DNA of 64,000 nt from the NCBI RefSeq assembly GCF_020783655.1, contig NZ_JAJGQH010000016.1, positions 62,001 through 126,000 of the forward strand. Reading direction: 5' to 3'. A program made the translations under genes and the position numbers. The DNA is from Xanthomonas melonis (GTDB lineage Bacteria; Pseudomonadota; Gammaproteobacteria; Xanthomonadales; Xanthomonadaceae). The notes beneath the pieces were generated by a model that was not told the origin of the DNA, did not search any database, and worked only from the letters and a program-made list of their open reading frames with translations. Each line of letters begins with the position of its first letter. Position 1 is the stretch's first letter. Positions 47,572 through 56,144 of this stretch are shown here, one piece after another.

Positions 47572-47961
47572 ATGAAGTCACCCATCCCCCGCTTGTTGTG
47601 CGCGCCACTGGCCGGCCTGTTGCTGGCCGGCGCGCTGACGGCCCCGTCGGTACACGCAGCCGACGGCAAGAGCACCTTTCTCGCCGAATGCGCCGAGTGC
47701 CACAGCGCCGCCCAGGGCAAGAACAAGAAAGGCCCCTCCATGTTCGGTGTGGCCGGGCGCACCGCTGCCAGCCTGCCGGACTACAGCAACTACTCCGATG
47801 CGCTCAAGGCCAGCAAGTGGCAGTGGACGCCGGCCCAGTTGAAGACCTATCTGTCGCAACCTTCGTCCAAGGCGCTGCCGGGCACCAAGATGAAGTACGA
47901 CGGCCTGGACGATCCGCAGGAACTCGATGCACTCATCGCCTATCTCAATACCTTGCGTTGA
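47572..47961 (+). CDS. Periplasmic class I cytochrome c
   Basis: The 129-residue product has a signal peptide (LLCAPLAGLLLAGALTAPSVHA, cleavage after HA at about residue 29), a single haem c motif CAECH at about 40-44, and the axial Met in LPGTKMKYDGL near 105, the cytochrome c class I pattern (ending LIAYLNTLR). It follows the outer-membrane-like cytochrome by 25 bases. With b561 upstream, a route quinol to b561 to cytochrome c to outer membrane acceptor is plausible, but this is inference. Maturation would use the Ccm proteins encoded downstream. Confidence 0.93.
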   Translation: MKSPIPRLLCAPLAGLLLAGALTAPSVHAADGKSTFLAECAECHSAAQGKNKKGPSMFGVAGRTAASLPDYSNYSDALKASKWQWTPAQLKTYLSQPSSKALPGTKMKYDGLDDPQELDALIAYLNTLR

Positions 47962-48072
47962 CCGATGGGTAGCGATCACACGACCGGGTTCGCGGGGGCA
48001 GGTCGTCTGGCCGTGCCGGCGGCCGTCATCAGATGGAGCCAGCGTTAACTGAATGGGCACCTTCGCGTTTAC

Positions 48073-48103
48073 GAACGGAACCTCCGCAACGGCGGTTCCG
48101 TTC
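48073..48103 (+). terminator. Hairpin after the cytochrome c gene
   Basis: Stem GAACGGAACCTCCG / CGGCGGTTCCGTTC is 14 base pairs with one mismatch and a three-base loop CAA, starting 111 bases after the stop codon. No T-tract follows. It probably separates the cytochrome operon from the ECF operon. Confidence 0.6.
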
Positions 48104-48153
48104 TGCGGGAAGGGCCATTATCGTCTCCAGCTTCGCGTTCATGTTCCACGCCC

Positions 48154-49032
48154 TTGCCAATCGCCCTCTTCGCCAGGCCAGTCCGACTTCGCCCGCCGCG
48201 CCTTGATGCGCGCGGAGCGGCGACGTGGCGGGCGACGGAGGCCGCCGAGGGGGCGTTCGGGCCTGCGATCAAGCCCGCTGCTCTGCGCGACCGGCGGGCG
48301 GGAAACCGGCCGCTGCGACCCACAACCTGCCCTGGGCCGATACCCCGCTGGCTGTTGCTGGCCCTGATCCTGCCCCCGGGCGGCAGTGCACTGGCCGACA
48401 ACGTCGGCGGTGCGGTGGCGGTGGCCTCGAGCCTGATCGACCGCGGCATCTCCATCGCCCCCGACCGCGTCACCCTGCAGGCGGCCGGCTACTGGTTGCC
48501 ATCGCCGGGCTGGTCGGTATCGGCGTCTGCGGCAGTGCAATCGCCTTCGCTGAGCAAGCCGGTGGCGCTGACCGCACAGGCCGCACGTGCCTGGATGCTG
48601 GGCGATCGCTGGCAGCTGCAGGCCAGCGTGCTGTATTACGCCTACCCGGCGGATCGCCAGTCGCGCAGCTTCGACCGCCAGGAAGCCAGCCTGGCCTGGT
48701 CGTACCGGGATGTGCTCACGCTCTCGCTGTCCACCTTCAACTTCCCACGTGCGCAGCGCTCGCCGTGGGAGACGGCGATCGACGTCACGGCCAACCTGCC
48801 GCTTTCGGCAGAGTTCAGCGTTTCCGGCGGAGCCGGGGTGTCGGAATTTCCGGCGATGGCCTACGGCGCGGCCAGCGCTGGCCGCTATCACTACGGGCAG
48901 TTGGGCCTGAAGTGGAGTCGCGCCGGGTGGACGGTGAAACTGGAACGCATCTACACCAGCAACGACACCCCACGCGCTCAGGGCGGACCTGGCGAAACCC
49001 CGTGGCTGGGCATGATTTCCAGGACGTTCTGA
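48154..49032 (+). CDS. TIGR02001-like (gcw_chp) outer-membrane-type protein, start uncertain
   Basis: The C-terminal about 210 residues match a conserved proteobacterial family (TIGR02001-like) with beta-barrel character: AVASSLIDRGISIAPDRVTLQAAGYWLP, LSLSTFNFP, YHYGQLGLKWSRAGWTVKLERIYTS, ending in Phe (MISRTF). A signal-like segment RWLLLALILPPGGSALA precedes the mature part at about residue 66-82. The only visible start is a TTG at 48154, giving an unusual Arg/Pro-rich N-terminal stretch, and no ATG or GTG sits just before the signal segment. The true start could be non-canonical, or the reading frame altered. Function is unknown. Confidence 0.6.
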   Translation: MPIALFARPVRLRPPRLDARGAATWRATEAAEGAFGPAIKPAALRDRRAGNRPLRPTTCPGPIPRWLLLALILPPGGSALADNVGGAVAVASSLIDRGISIAPDRVTLQAAGYWLPSPGWSVSASAAVQSPSLSKPVALTAQAARAWMLGDRWQLQASVLYYAYPADRQSRSFDRQEASLAWSYRDVLTLSLSTFNFPRAQRSPWETAIDVTANLPLSAEFSVSGGAGVSEFPAMAYGAASAGRYHYGQLGLKWSRAGWTVKLERIYTSNDTPRAQGGPGETPWLGMISRTF

Positions 49033-49084
49033 TTCCCAACGCAACCTTTTGCCCGCTTGCGGGCACTGACAGGCGTCCAATGCC

Positions 49085-49678
49085 ATGCCCGATGCGATGA
49101 CTACCTCCGACACCCTGGGTGATGCGACCGACCGGATGCTGCTGCGTCGCATGGCGGCCGGCGATCGCGATGCCCTGGCCAGCATGTACCACAGCTACCA
49201 CGGCCGGCTGTGCCGGTTCCTGTCGCGGTTGACCCGTCGCCCCGACATCATCGAAGAGGCCATCAACGACTGTTTCTGGATCGCCTGGCAGAAGGCGGGC
49301 GACTTCCGCGGCGACTCCCAGGTCTCCACCTGGATCATGGGCATCGCCTACCGCTGCGGGCTCAAGTGCCTGCGCCAGCACGACGGCGACGGCATCGACG
49401 ATACCGCACAGGTTGAGGATCACGCGCCAAGCGCCGACGACAACGACGACCGCGAACTACGTGACTGGCTGGACAAGGGCATGGAACGGCTGTCGCCGGA
49501 TCAGCGACTGGTGATCGAACTGGTCTACGGCGTCGGCCACAAGCTCGAAGAAGTCGCCGACATCATGCAGTGCCCGCTGGGCACGATCAAAGCCCGGCTA
49601 TTCCACGCCCGGGTCAAATTACGCAATGTGCTGCCCGGCCTGGCCGGTAGCGCCCCTTATTCGGAGACACTGCTATGA
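49085..49678 (+). CDS. ECF-type RNA polymerase sigma factor
   Basis: The 197-residue product has sigma region 2 at about 20-85 (MAAGDRDALASMYHSYHGRLCRFL, IEEAINDCFWIAWQKAGDF) and region 4 at about 135-185 (MERLSPDQRLVIELVYGVGHKLEEVADIMQCPLGTIKARLFHARVKL), the helix-turn-helix that reads the -35 box. It directs RNA polymerase to a small regulon. The next gene overlaps by four bases and encodes a zinc-finger anti-sigma factor, so the two form a classic pair. The target promoters cannot be read from this window. Confidence 0.95.
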   Translation: MPDAMTTSDTLGDATDRMLLRRMAAGDRDALASMYHSYHGRLCRFLSRLTRRPDIIEEAINDCFWIAWQKAGDFRGDSQVSTWIMGIAYRCGLKCLRQHDGDGIDDTAQVEDHAPSADDNDDRELRDWLDKGMERLSPDQRLVIELVYGVGHKLEEVADIMQCPLGTIKARLFHARVKLRNVLPGLAGSAPYSETLL

Positions 49679-50316
49679 AGACCTTCTTCATCGCGCCGGG
49701 CAAGGAATGCTCGCACGCTTGGGAACTGATGCCAGCGGTGCTGCTGGATAACGCCACCGAGGAAGAAAACAGCTGGCTGATCGCGCACGTGGCCAAGTGC
49801 ACCGCGTGCAGCGCAGAGTTCGCCCAGCAAAGCCGCTTGCGTCAGGCGCTCGCGCTGCCCTCGGCAGTGGCCGTGGACCCAGATGCCGGTCTGCAACGAT
49901 TGCTCGGCCGGCTGGATACGGCCGAACGATCCGTCGCCGCAGCACCCACCGCGCGCCGCACCGGCAGTTGGACCGTGCGGGCGCTGGCTGCCGCGGCCCT
50001 GGTCCAGGCCATCGGCCTGGGCGTCATGGGCGTCAAGCTGGCCTCGCCCGCTCCAGCGCACGACTATCGCACGCTCAGCACCCCGGCTGCAGCGCCGGTG
50101 TCGCAAGGCGCCATCCGCGTGGTGCCCGATGCCGGGATGACCGTCGCCGACTGGGACCGCCTGCTGCATGCGCAGCAGTTGCAGGTGGTCGGCGGACCCA
50201 ATGCGATGGGCGCCTACACCGTGGTGCCTGCCGCGCCGCAGTCGTCGCAGCAGACCCTGCAGCAGTTGCGCGCCACGCCGGGCATCCGGCTGGCGGAGAT
50301 CGTCTCGGCGCCATGA
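49675..50316 (+). CDS. Zinc-finger (ZAS-type) anti-sigma factor
   Basis: The 213-residue product starts MKTFFIAPGKECSHAWELMP and has the zinc motif HVAKCTAC (His-x3-Cys-x2-Cys) at about residues 39-46, the anti-sigma domain pattern. A membrane helix follows (about 100-120: WTVRALAAAALVQAIGLGVM), then a periplasmic part of about 85 residues (TVADWDRLLHAQQLQVVGG). It should hold the ECF sigma factor at the membrane until a signal on the periplasmic side. The start overlaps the sigma gene by four bases and its end overlaps the subtilase gene. Confidence 0.9.
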   Translation: MKTFFIAPGKECSHAWELMPAVLLDNATEEENSWLIAHVAKCTACSAEFAQQSRLRQALALPSAVAVDPDAGLQRLLGRLDTAERSVAAAPTARRTGSWTVRALAAAALVQAIGLGVMGVKLASPAPAHDYRTLSTPAAAPVSQGAIRVVPDAGMTVADWDRLLHAQQLQVVGGPNAMGAYTVVPAAPQSSQQTLQQLRATPGIRLAEIVSAP

Positions 50317-51632
50317 AGCGGTCTCTCTTCCTCGGCGGCATTGCCGCGCTGATCGGCCTGTGCGCGCAGCTGGTTGCGCAGGCCACGACCACACCGCCGC
50401 CGTCAGCGCAGCCTGCCGACCGCACCGATGCGACGGCGGAAACGAACACGCCTGACAGCAGCCGCGACATCCTGCTGGCGGTGGCCAATCCGCTCAGCGC
50501 GCCGCCGGCGCGTGCCGGCTCCAGCCTGATCGGCTATGCCTCCAGTTACTACGGCGCCGGTCAGAAGGCCGCCGCGCGCATGCAGGCCATCAAACAGCGC
50601 TACCACCTGCGCGAAGTGTCCGGCTGGCCCATCACCTCGCTGGGCCTGTACTGCGCCGTGCTGCAGCCGCCACAAGGGGTTTCGCGCGACGAGCTGGTCA
50701 GCGCGTTGGCCGACGACGACGGCGTGGAACTGGTGCAGCCGGTCCAGGAATTCTCGGTGTTCTCCACCGATGCCTCCTACAGGCACACGCCGCTGTCCGG
50801 CTACAACGATCCATACGTGGACATGCAGCGCGGCTTCATCGCCACCGATGCGGCCAGCGCGCAGACCGTCACCCAGGGCCGTGGCGTGGTGGTGGCGGTG
50901 GTCGATACCGGCGTGGACACCAGCCATCCCGATCTGAAGGCGCGCATCCGCGAGGTGCACGACCTGGTCGGCGACACCCAAGCCGGCTCCAACACCGATT
51001 CGCATGGCACCGAAGTCGCGGGAATCATCGCTGCCGGCAGCAACAACCACCAGGGAATCGTCGGCATGGCACCCAAGGCCATGCTGAGCATCTACAAGGC
51101 GTGCTGGTATGCGCCCACGGTCGGCGCCACCGCACGTTGCAACACCTTCACCCTGGCCAAGGCGCTCGCGGCGATCAGCGACAGCTCCGCGCGCGTGGTC
51201 AACCTCAGCCTGGGCGGCCCGGCCGATCCGCTGCTGAGCAGGATGCTGCTGCGTCTGGTCAAACAGGGCCGCATCGTGATCGCGGCGATGCCGCCGAACG
51301 GGCGCCTGGATGGGTTTCCCAACGATGTGCCCGGCGTGTTGGTGGTGCGCAGCAGCGGCGCCGGCGCCGTCATGCCCGGGGTGCTGAGCGCGCCCGGCAA
51401 CGACATCCTGACCACCCAGCCCAACGGCCGCTACGACTTCACGTCCGGCTCGTCGATGGCCACCGCGCACGTCAGCGGCACGGCCGCGCTGCTGTTGTCG
51501 ATGTCGCCATCGATCGATGCCAGCGCGCTGCGCGAGCTCCTGCAGCGCACCAGCAAGGTCAGCGAAGGCCAGTTGCAGGTCAATGCCGGCGCCGCAGTCG
51601 ATGCGCTGTCGCCTTCCAGACATTCCAACTGA
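50313..51632 (+). CDS. Subtilisin-family (S8) serine protease
   Basis: The 439-residue product has a signal peptide (MKRSLFLGGIAALIGLCAQL, cleavage near AQA), an inhibitor-like prosegment (about 70-150, RDELVSALADDDGVELVQPVQEF), and an S8 catalytic domain. The triad lies in VVAVVDTGVDTSHPDL (Asp), SNTDSHGTEVAGIIA (His) and FTSGSSMATAHVSGTAALLL (Ser). It should be secreted or periplasmic. It is coupled to the anti-sigma gene by ATGA, so it might help signal through, or be a target of, the sigma system; this is inference. Confidence 0.93.
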   Translation: MKRSLFLGGIAALIGLCAQLVAQATTTPPPSAQPADRTDATAETNTPDSSRDILLAVANPLSAPPARAGSSLIGYASSYYGAGQKAAARMQAIKQRYHLREVSGWPITSLGLYCAVLQPPQGVSRDELVSALADDDGVELVQPVQEFSVFSTDASYRHTPLSGYNDPYVDMQRGFIATDAASAQTVTQGRGVVVAVVDTGVDTSHPDLKARIREVHDLVGDTQAGSNTDSHGTEVAGIIAAGSNNHQGIVGMAPKAMLSIYKACWYAPTVGATARCNTFTLAKALAAISDSSARVVNLSLGGPADPLLSRMLLRLVKQGRIVIAAMPPNGRLDGFPNDVPGVLVVRSSGAGAVMPGVLSAPGNDILTTQPNGRYDFTSGSSMATAHVSGTAALLLSMSPSIDASALRELLQRTSKVSEGQLQVNAGAAVDALSPSRHSN

Positions 51633-51642
51633 CGACACCGGC

Positions 51643-52401
51643 ATGGCCAAGTGGATCCCGTTGTGGCTGCACAAGCTCGGCTCACCGCCGATCTTCTACC
51701 GCGTTGCCGGCAGCGTGCGGCCATGGGCGCTGGCGCTGGCGCTGCTGCTCGGCGCGGTGGCTGCCTACGGCGGGCTGGTGCTGGCGCCACCGGACTACCA
51801 GCAACGCGACGCCTACCGCATCATCTTCGTCCATGTGCCCAGCGCCTGGATGAGCCTGTTCGTCTACGCGGCGATGGGCGCCTCGGCTTTCGTCGCGTTG
51901 GTATGGCGGATCAAGCTCGCCGAAGTGGCCACCATGGCCTCGGCGCCGATCGGCGCGGCCTTCACCTTCATCACCCTGTGCACAGGCTCGCTGTGGGGCA
52001 AGCCGATGTGGGGCACCTGGTGGACCTGGGATGCGCGGCTGACCTCGGAGCTGTTGCTGCTGTTCCTGTATCTGGGCGTACTTGGCCTGTATCACGCGGT
52101 GGAAGACCGCCGCCAGGCGATGCGCGCTGCCGGATTGCTCGCCCTGGTGGGCCTGGTGAACCTGCCCATCGTGCATTACTCGGTGGTGTGGTGGAACACG
52201 CTGCATCAAGGCTCCACTGTGCGCCTGCTCGGCCCCTCCAGGATCGGCATGGAAATGCTGTGGCCGCTGCTGACCATGATGCTGGCCACCAAGTGCTATT
52301 ACATCGCCAGCCTGTGCGGACGCATGCGCGTGGAACTGCTGGCGCTGGAAACCGGCAAGGACTGGGTGCGCCGCATCGTGCTGACCGAGCGCACCGCATG
52401 A
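51643..52401 (+). CDS. ccmC: Haem-handling protein CcmC of cytochrome c maturation system I
   Basis: CcmC loads haem on CcmE in the periplasm. The 252-residue, six-helix membrane protein has the WWD-type motif [22 protein letters not shown] at about 125-147 and the two haem-binding His residues ([23 protein letters not shown]). The product begins [20 protein letters not shown]. It starts ten bases after the subtilase stop; ccmA and ccmB, which usually precede ccmC, are not in the window. It overlaps ccmD by four bases. Confidence 0.96.
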   Translation: MAKWIPLWLHKLGSPPIFYRVAGSVRPWALALALLLGAVAAYGGLVLAPPDYQQRDAYRIIFVHVPSAWMSLFVYAAMGASAFVALVWRIKLAEVATMASAPIGAAFTFITLCTGSLWGKPMWGTWWTWDARLTSELLLLFLYLGVLGLYHAVEDRRQAMRAAGLLALVGLVNLPIVHYSVVWWNTLHQGSTVRLLGPSRIGMEMLWPLLTMMLATKCYYIASLCGRMRVELLALETGKDWVRRIVLTERTA

Positions 52402-52604
52402 GCAGCCTGCTGGCCATGGGCGGATACGGTCACTACGTGTGGACGGCCTATGCGCTGTTCGTGCTGGTGCTGGCTGCCGACCTCGCAGCGCCCTGGCTGC
52501 GCCGCCGGCGTCTGCCGCGCGAACTGCGCGGCCGGTTGCAGCGGCAGGCGCCACGCAGTTCGCGCGAGACAGCGGCCCCGACGCTGGAGCTAGACGTGCC
52601 ATGA
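52398..52604 (+). CDS. ccmD: Small haem exporter protein CcmD
   Basis: The 68-residue product has one membrane helix ([22 protein letters not shown]) followed by a basic segment ([17 protein letters not shown]), exactly the CcmD layout. It helps release holo-CcmE from CcmC and the CcmAB ATPase. Its start overlaps ccmC (ATGA) and its end overlaps ccmE by four bases (ATGA), fixing the gene boundaries although the gene is very short. Confidence 0.9.
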   Translation: MSSLLAMGGYGHYVWTAYALFVLVLAADLAAPWLRRRRLPRELRGRLQRQAPRSSRETAAPTLELDVP

Positions 52605-53071
52605 ATGCCACCCGCAAACAACGCCTGTGGCTGGTGATCGGCGTGCTCGCCGCCGCCGTACTGGCCGTGACGCTGATCGTGCTGGCGCTGCAGCGGAACA
52701 TGAGCTACCTGTTCACCCCCAGTCAGGTCCGTGCCGGTGAGGCATCCGGCTATCAGCAGTTTCGCCTGGGCGGCATGGTCAAGGCCGGCTCGATCCAGCG
52801 TGCCAGCGATTCGTTGAAGGTGAGCTTCACGGTCATCGACAAGCACGCAGCCACCCAGGTCGACTACACGGGCATCCTGCCGGACCTGTTTCGCGACAAC
52901 CAATCGGTGATCGCCAACGGGCGCATGCAGGGCGGGCGCTTCGTCGCCACCGAAGTGCTGGCCAAGCACGACGAAACCTACATGCCGAAAGAACTCAAGG
53001 ACGCGATGGCCGAAGGCCATGTCGGCAAACCGATTCCCGCCACCGCCGCGCCGTTGACCACGCCGCGTTGA
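52601..53071 (+). CDS. ccmE: Haem chaperone CcmE
   Basis: CcmE carries haem covalently from CcmC to CcmF in the periplasm. The 156-residue product has an N-terminal anchor helix ([20 protein letters not shown]), the OB-fold region ([50 protein letters not shown]) and the haem-binding His in [13 protein letters not shown]. The C-terminus is short and flexible. ORF end and start overlap with ccmD by four bases. Confidence 0.97.
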   Translation: MNATRKQRLWLVIGVLAAAVLAVTLIVLALQRNMSYLFTPSQVRAGEASGYQQFRLGGMVKAGSIQRASDSLKVSFTVIDKHAATQVDYTGILPDLFRDNQSVIANGRMQGGRFVATEVLAKHDETYMPKELKDAMAEGHVGKPIPATAAPLTTPR

Positions 53072-53134
53072 TGCGGCGCCAGCCGCGTCGCCCCGCACCG
53101 ATGACCTCCTCCTGCCGCAGCGTGTGACCTCCCC

Positions 53135-55123
53135 ATGACGCCTGAACTCGGCCAGATCGCACTGATCCTGGCGCTGCTGCTCTCGCTCGCACAGGGCGTG
53201 TTGCCGCTGATCGGTGCCTGGCGCGGCAGCGCCGCACTGATGAGCATCGCACGGCCTGCCGCCGCCGGTCAGGCGGTGTTCGTATGGATGGCGTTCGGCC
53301 TGCTGGCCTGGTCGCTGTTGTCGCTGGACTTTTCGGTGGCCTATGTCGCCGCCAACGCCAACCATGCCCTGCCCTGGTACTACCGCGTCGCGGCGGTCTG
53401 GGGCGCGCACGAAGGCTCGCTGCTGCTGTGGATCGCCATCCTGTCCACCTGGACGGTCTTGCTGGCCGCTCGCAGCCGGCATCTGCCGCAGCATTTCGCC
53501 GCCCGCGTGCTGGCAGTGCTGGGACTGATCTCGATGGGCTTTCTCGCCTTCATCCTGTTCACCTCCAACCCGTTCGGGCGGCTGTCGCCGATTCCGCTGG
53601 ATGGCACCGAACTCAATCCGGTGCTGCAGGATCCGGGCATGACCTTCCACCCACCGGTGCTGTACACCGGGTATGTCGGGTTTTCGGTGGCGTTCGCGTT
53701 TGCGGTGGCGGCCCTGCTTGGCGGCGAACTGGAACAGGCCTGGGTGCGCTGGGCGCGACCATGGACCAATGTGGCCTGGGCCTGCCTCACCGCCGGCATC
53801 GTCGCCGGCAGTTGGTGGGCGTATGCGGAACTGGGCTGGGGCGGCTGGTGGTTCTGGGACCCGGTGGAAAACGCCAGTTTCATGCCGTGGCTGGTCGGCA
53901 CCGCCTTGATCCACACCCAAGCGGTCACCGAAAAACGCGGCAGCCTGCGCGCCTGGACCATCCTGCTGTCGATCCTGGCGTTTTCGCTGTCGTTGCTGGG
54001 CACCTTCCTGGTGCGCTCGGGCGTACTGACCTCGGTGCACGCGTTCGCTGCCGATCCGCGACGCGGCCTGTACATCCTGATGTTTCTGATCGCGGTGGTC
54101 GGCGGCTCGTTGCTGCTGTACGCGCTGCGCGCGCCCAGGATCGCCAGCGGCAAGCCCTTCGCCGCAGTCTCGCGCGAGACCGGCATTCTCGTCGGCAACC
54201 TGCTGCTGACCGTTGCCGCAGCGATGGTATTGCTGGGCACCTTGTTTCCGTTGATCGCCGACGCATTCGGCATCGGCAAGGTCTCGGTCGGCCCGCCCTA
54301 CTTCGGCCTGCTGTTCCCGCTGTTGATGCTGCCGGTGGTGTTGCTGTTGCCGTTCGGCCCGTACCTGCGCTGGGGCAAGGCCGAGACAGCGCCGTTGAAG
54401 GCCTTCGGCACGCGTGCCGGCATCGCGGCGATCGCCTGTGCGCTGGCCGGCACTGCGTTCGCCGATGGCCAGGCCAAGGCGATCGCCGGCATCGGCGTGG
54501 CGGCCTGGGTGGCCGCCGGCACGGCGCTGTACGTGGTCAAGCGCTGGCGCGAGTTGCCGCGCGGGCGGCGCTTTCCGGCCGAAATGGCCGGCATGCTGCT
54601 CGCACACGCGGGCGTGGCGGTGTTCGTGGCCGGCGTGCTGGTGTCCGAAAGCCTGTCGGTGGAGCGCGACGTGCGGCTGTCGCCGGGCCAGAGCACGCAG
54701 GTCGCCGGCTACAGCTTCCGCTTCGACGGTGTGCAGCTGGTGGACGGGCCGAACTGGAAGGCCGAACAAGGCAGCGTGCAGGTCAGCCGCGATGGCCAGG
54801 TCGTCGCCCACCTGCATCCGCAAAAACGCCTGTACAGCAGCGAGCGCATCCAGACCGAATCGGCGATCGATCCCGGCATCACCCGCGACCTGTACGTAGC
54901 GCTGGGCGAGCCGCTGGACGATCAGCACATCGAAAACGACTGGACGCTGCGGCTGTACTACAAACCCTTCATTCGCTGGATCTGGGGCGGCGGCCTGCTG
55001 ATGATGCTGGGTGGGTTCGTCAGCGCCTGCGCCCGCCGCTTCCGCGCGCCGGCACCGGCCGGCAACACCGTGATCCCATCCGCTCCCGATGGCCTGGCCA
55101 TCGCACAGGAGTCGCACCCGTGA
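53135..55123 (+). CDS. ccmF: Cytochrome c haem ligation protein CcmF
   Basis: CcmF attaches haem to apocytochrome c with CcmH. The 662-residue membrane protein begins MTPELGQIALILALLLSLAQ and contains AAVWGAHEGSLLLWIAIL, DPGMTFHPPVLYTGYVGFSV with a conserved His, and the WWD motif ELGWGGWWFWDPVENASFM, then HTQAVTEKRGSLRAW. Its large C-terminal periplasmic part is about residues 490-620. It is the longest gene of the ccm operon, 63 bases after ccmE, and overlaps ccmG by four bases. Confidence 0.97.
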   Translation: MTPELGQIALILALLLSLAQGVLPLIGAWRGSAALMSIARPAAAGQAVFVWMAFGLLAWSLLSLDFSVAYVAANANHALPWYYRVAAVWGAHEGSLLLWIAILSTWTVLLAARSRHLPQHFAARVLAVLGLISMGFLAFILFTSNPFGRLSPIPLDGTELNPVLQDPGMTFHPPVLYTGYVGFSVAFAFAVAALLGGELEQAWVRWARPWTNVAWACLTAGIVAGSWWAYAELGWGGWWFWDPVENASFMPWLVGTALIHTQAVTEKRGSLRAWTILLSILAFSLSLLGTFLVRSGVLTSVHAFAADPRRGLYILMFLIAVVGGSLLLYALRAPRIASGKPFAAVSRETGILVGNLLLTVAAAMVLLGTLFPLIADAFGIGKVSVGPPYFGLLFPLLMLPVVLLLPFGPYLRWGKAETAPLKAFGTRAGIAAIACALAGTAFADGQAKAIAGIGVAAWVAAGTALYVVKRWRELPRGRRFPAEMAGMLLAHAGVAVFVAGVLVSESLSVERDVRLSPGQSTQVAGYSFRFDGVQLVDGPNWKAEQGSVQVSRDGQVVAHLHPQKRLYSSERIQTESAIDPGITRDLYVALGEPLDDQHIENDWTLRLYYKPFIRWIWGGGLLMMLGGFVSACARRFRAPAPAGNTVIPSAPDGLAIAQESHP

Positions 55124-55662
55124 ACCGCATGCTGCCCCTGCTGGGCTTCGTGTTGATGGCCGCCCTGTTCGGCTTCGGCATCTACTGGACCAGCCAGCAC
55201 AACCCGCGCGAGGTGCCGTCGCCGCTGATCGGCAAGCCGGCCCCCGCGTTCTCGCTGCCGCAGCTGGATCGACCGCAGCAGCAGATCACCCGCGAGCAAT
55301 TGCTGGGCAAGGCCTACGTGCTCAATGTGTTCGGCAGCTGGTGCGCCGAATGCGTGCACGAACACCCGGTGCTGATGGCGCAGGCCAGCCGTCTCGGGGT
55401 GCCCCTGATCGGCTACAACTACAAGGACGCACCCACCGATGCCAAAGCCTGGCTGGCCCGCTACGGCAATCCATATTCGGTGGTGATCGCCGATGAGCAG
55501 GGACAGACCGCGATCGACTTCGGCGTCTACGGCGCACCGGAAAGTTTTCTGATCGATGCGCAGGGCAGGATCCGTTACAAGCACATCGGCGTACTCACGC
55601 CCGAGGTCATCGACCGCGAACTGCTGCCGGCCATCGCCGCGCTGCGCGAGCGTGCACCATGA
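55120..55662 (+). CDS. ccmG: Thiol:disulfide interchange protein CcmG (DsbE)
   Basis: CcmG keeps the cysteines of apocytochromes reduced. The 180-residue product starts at a GTG (GTGA overlap with ccmF) and has an N-terminal anchor (LPLLGFVLMAALFGFGIYW), then a thioredoxin fold with LNVFGSWCAECVHEHPVL holding the CAEC active site at about residues 73-76, LIGYNYKDAPTDA and the cis-Pro GAPESFLIDAQG. The family usually shows WCxxC in this position. The end overlaps ccmH by four bases. Confidence 0.95.
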   Translation: MNRMLPLLGFVLMAALFGFGIYWTSQHNPREVPSPLIGKPAPAFSLPQLDRPQQQITREQLLGKAYVLNVFGSWCAECVHEHPVLMAQASRLGVPLIGYNYKDAPTDAKAWLARYGNPYSVVIADEQGQTAIDFGVYGAPESFLIDAQGRIRYKHIGVLTPEVIDRELLPAIAALRERAP

Positions 55663-56144
55663 ACGTACGGCACCGCCCTCTGCCATGGTATTGGCACCGG
55701 CAGGGCCGGCAGCTGCGCCTGCTGTTGATCCTGTGCCTGGGCGTGCTGCTCGCCCCTTCGCTGTGGGCGCAGGCGGTGGACCCGCTGCCGTTCAAGAACC
55801 GCGGCGAAGAAGTGCGTTACCAGCGGCTGACCGCACAACTGCGTTGCCTGGTGTGCCAGAACGAGAACCTGGCCGATTCCAACGCCAGCCTCGCCCGCGA
55901 CCTGCGCCACCAGGTGTTCGCGCAACTGCAGGCCGGCCGGAGCGACGCACAGATCAAGCAGTACATGGTCGAGCGCTATTCGGATTTCGTGTTGTACGAC
56001 CCGCCGGTCAAACGCGGCACCTGGCTGCTGTGGTTCGGGCCGGCGCTGCTGCTGGGCGCGGGCGCGGGCATGTTGATCCACACCGTGCGCAGGCGCGCCC
56101 GCCTGGGAATGCCGACGGCGGCGCAGGCCGAGGACGAATGGTGA
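55659..56144 (+). CDS. ccmH: Cytochrome c maturation protein CcmH (CycL, short form)
   Basis: CcmH binds apocytochrome c and reduces its thiols. The 161-residue product has a signal/anchor (LLLILCLGVLLAPSLWAQA), the motif LRCLVCQNENLADSNASLARDLR with the conserved Cys pair, QYMVERYSDFVLYDPPV, and a C-terminal membrane helix (GTWLLWFGPALLLGAGAGML). This is the short form; the TPR part that is fused in E. coli is the separate ccmI downstream. It overlaps ccmI by seven bases. Confidence 0.96.
   Translation: MNVRHRPLPWYWHRQGRQLRLLLILCLGVLLAPSLWAQAVDPLPFKNRGEEVRYQRLTAQLRCLVCQNENLADSNASLARDLRHQVFAQLQAGRSDAQIKQYMVERYSDFVLYDPPVKRGTWLLWFGPALLLGAGAGMLIHTVRRRARLGMPTAAQAEDEW

Noticed and set aside
52448..55117. 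A very long minus-strand ORF of 889 codons opposite ccmC-ccmF
   Set aside because: It lies antisense to clearly real ccm genes, has no recognisable domain, and long antisense ORFs are expected at this GC content.
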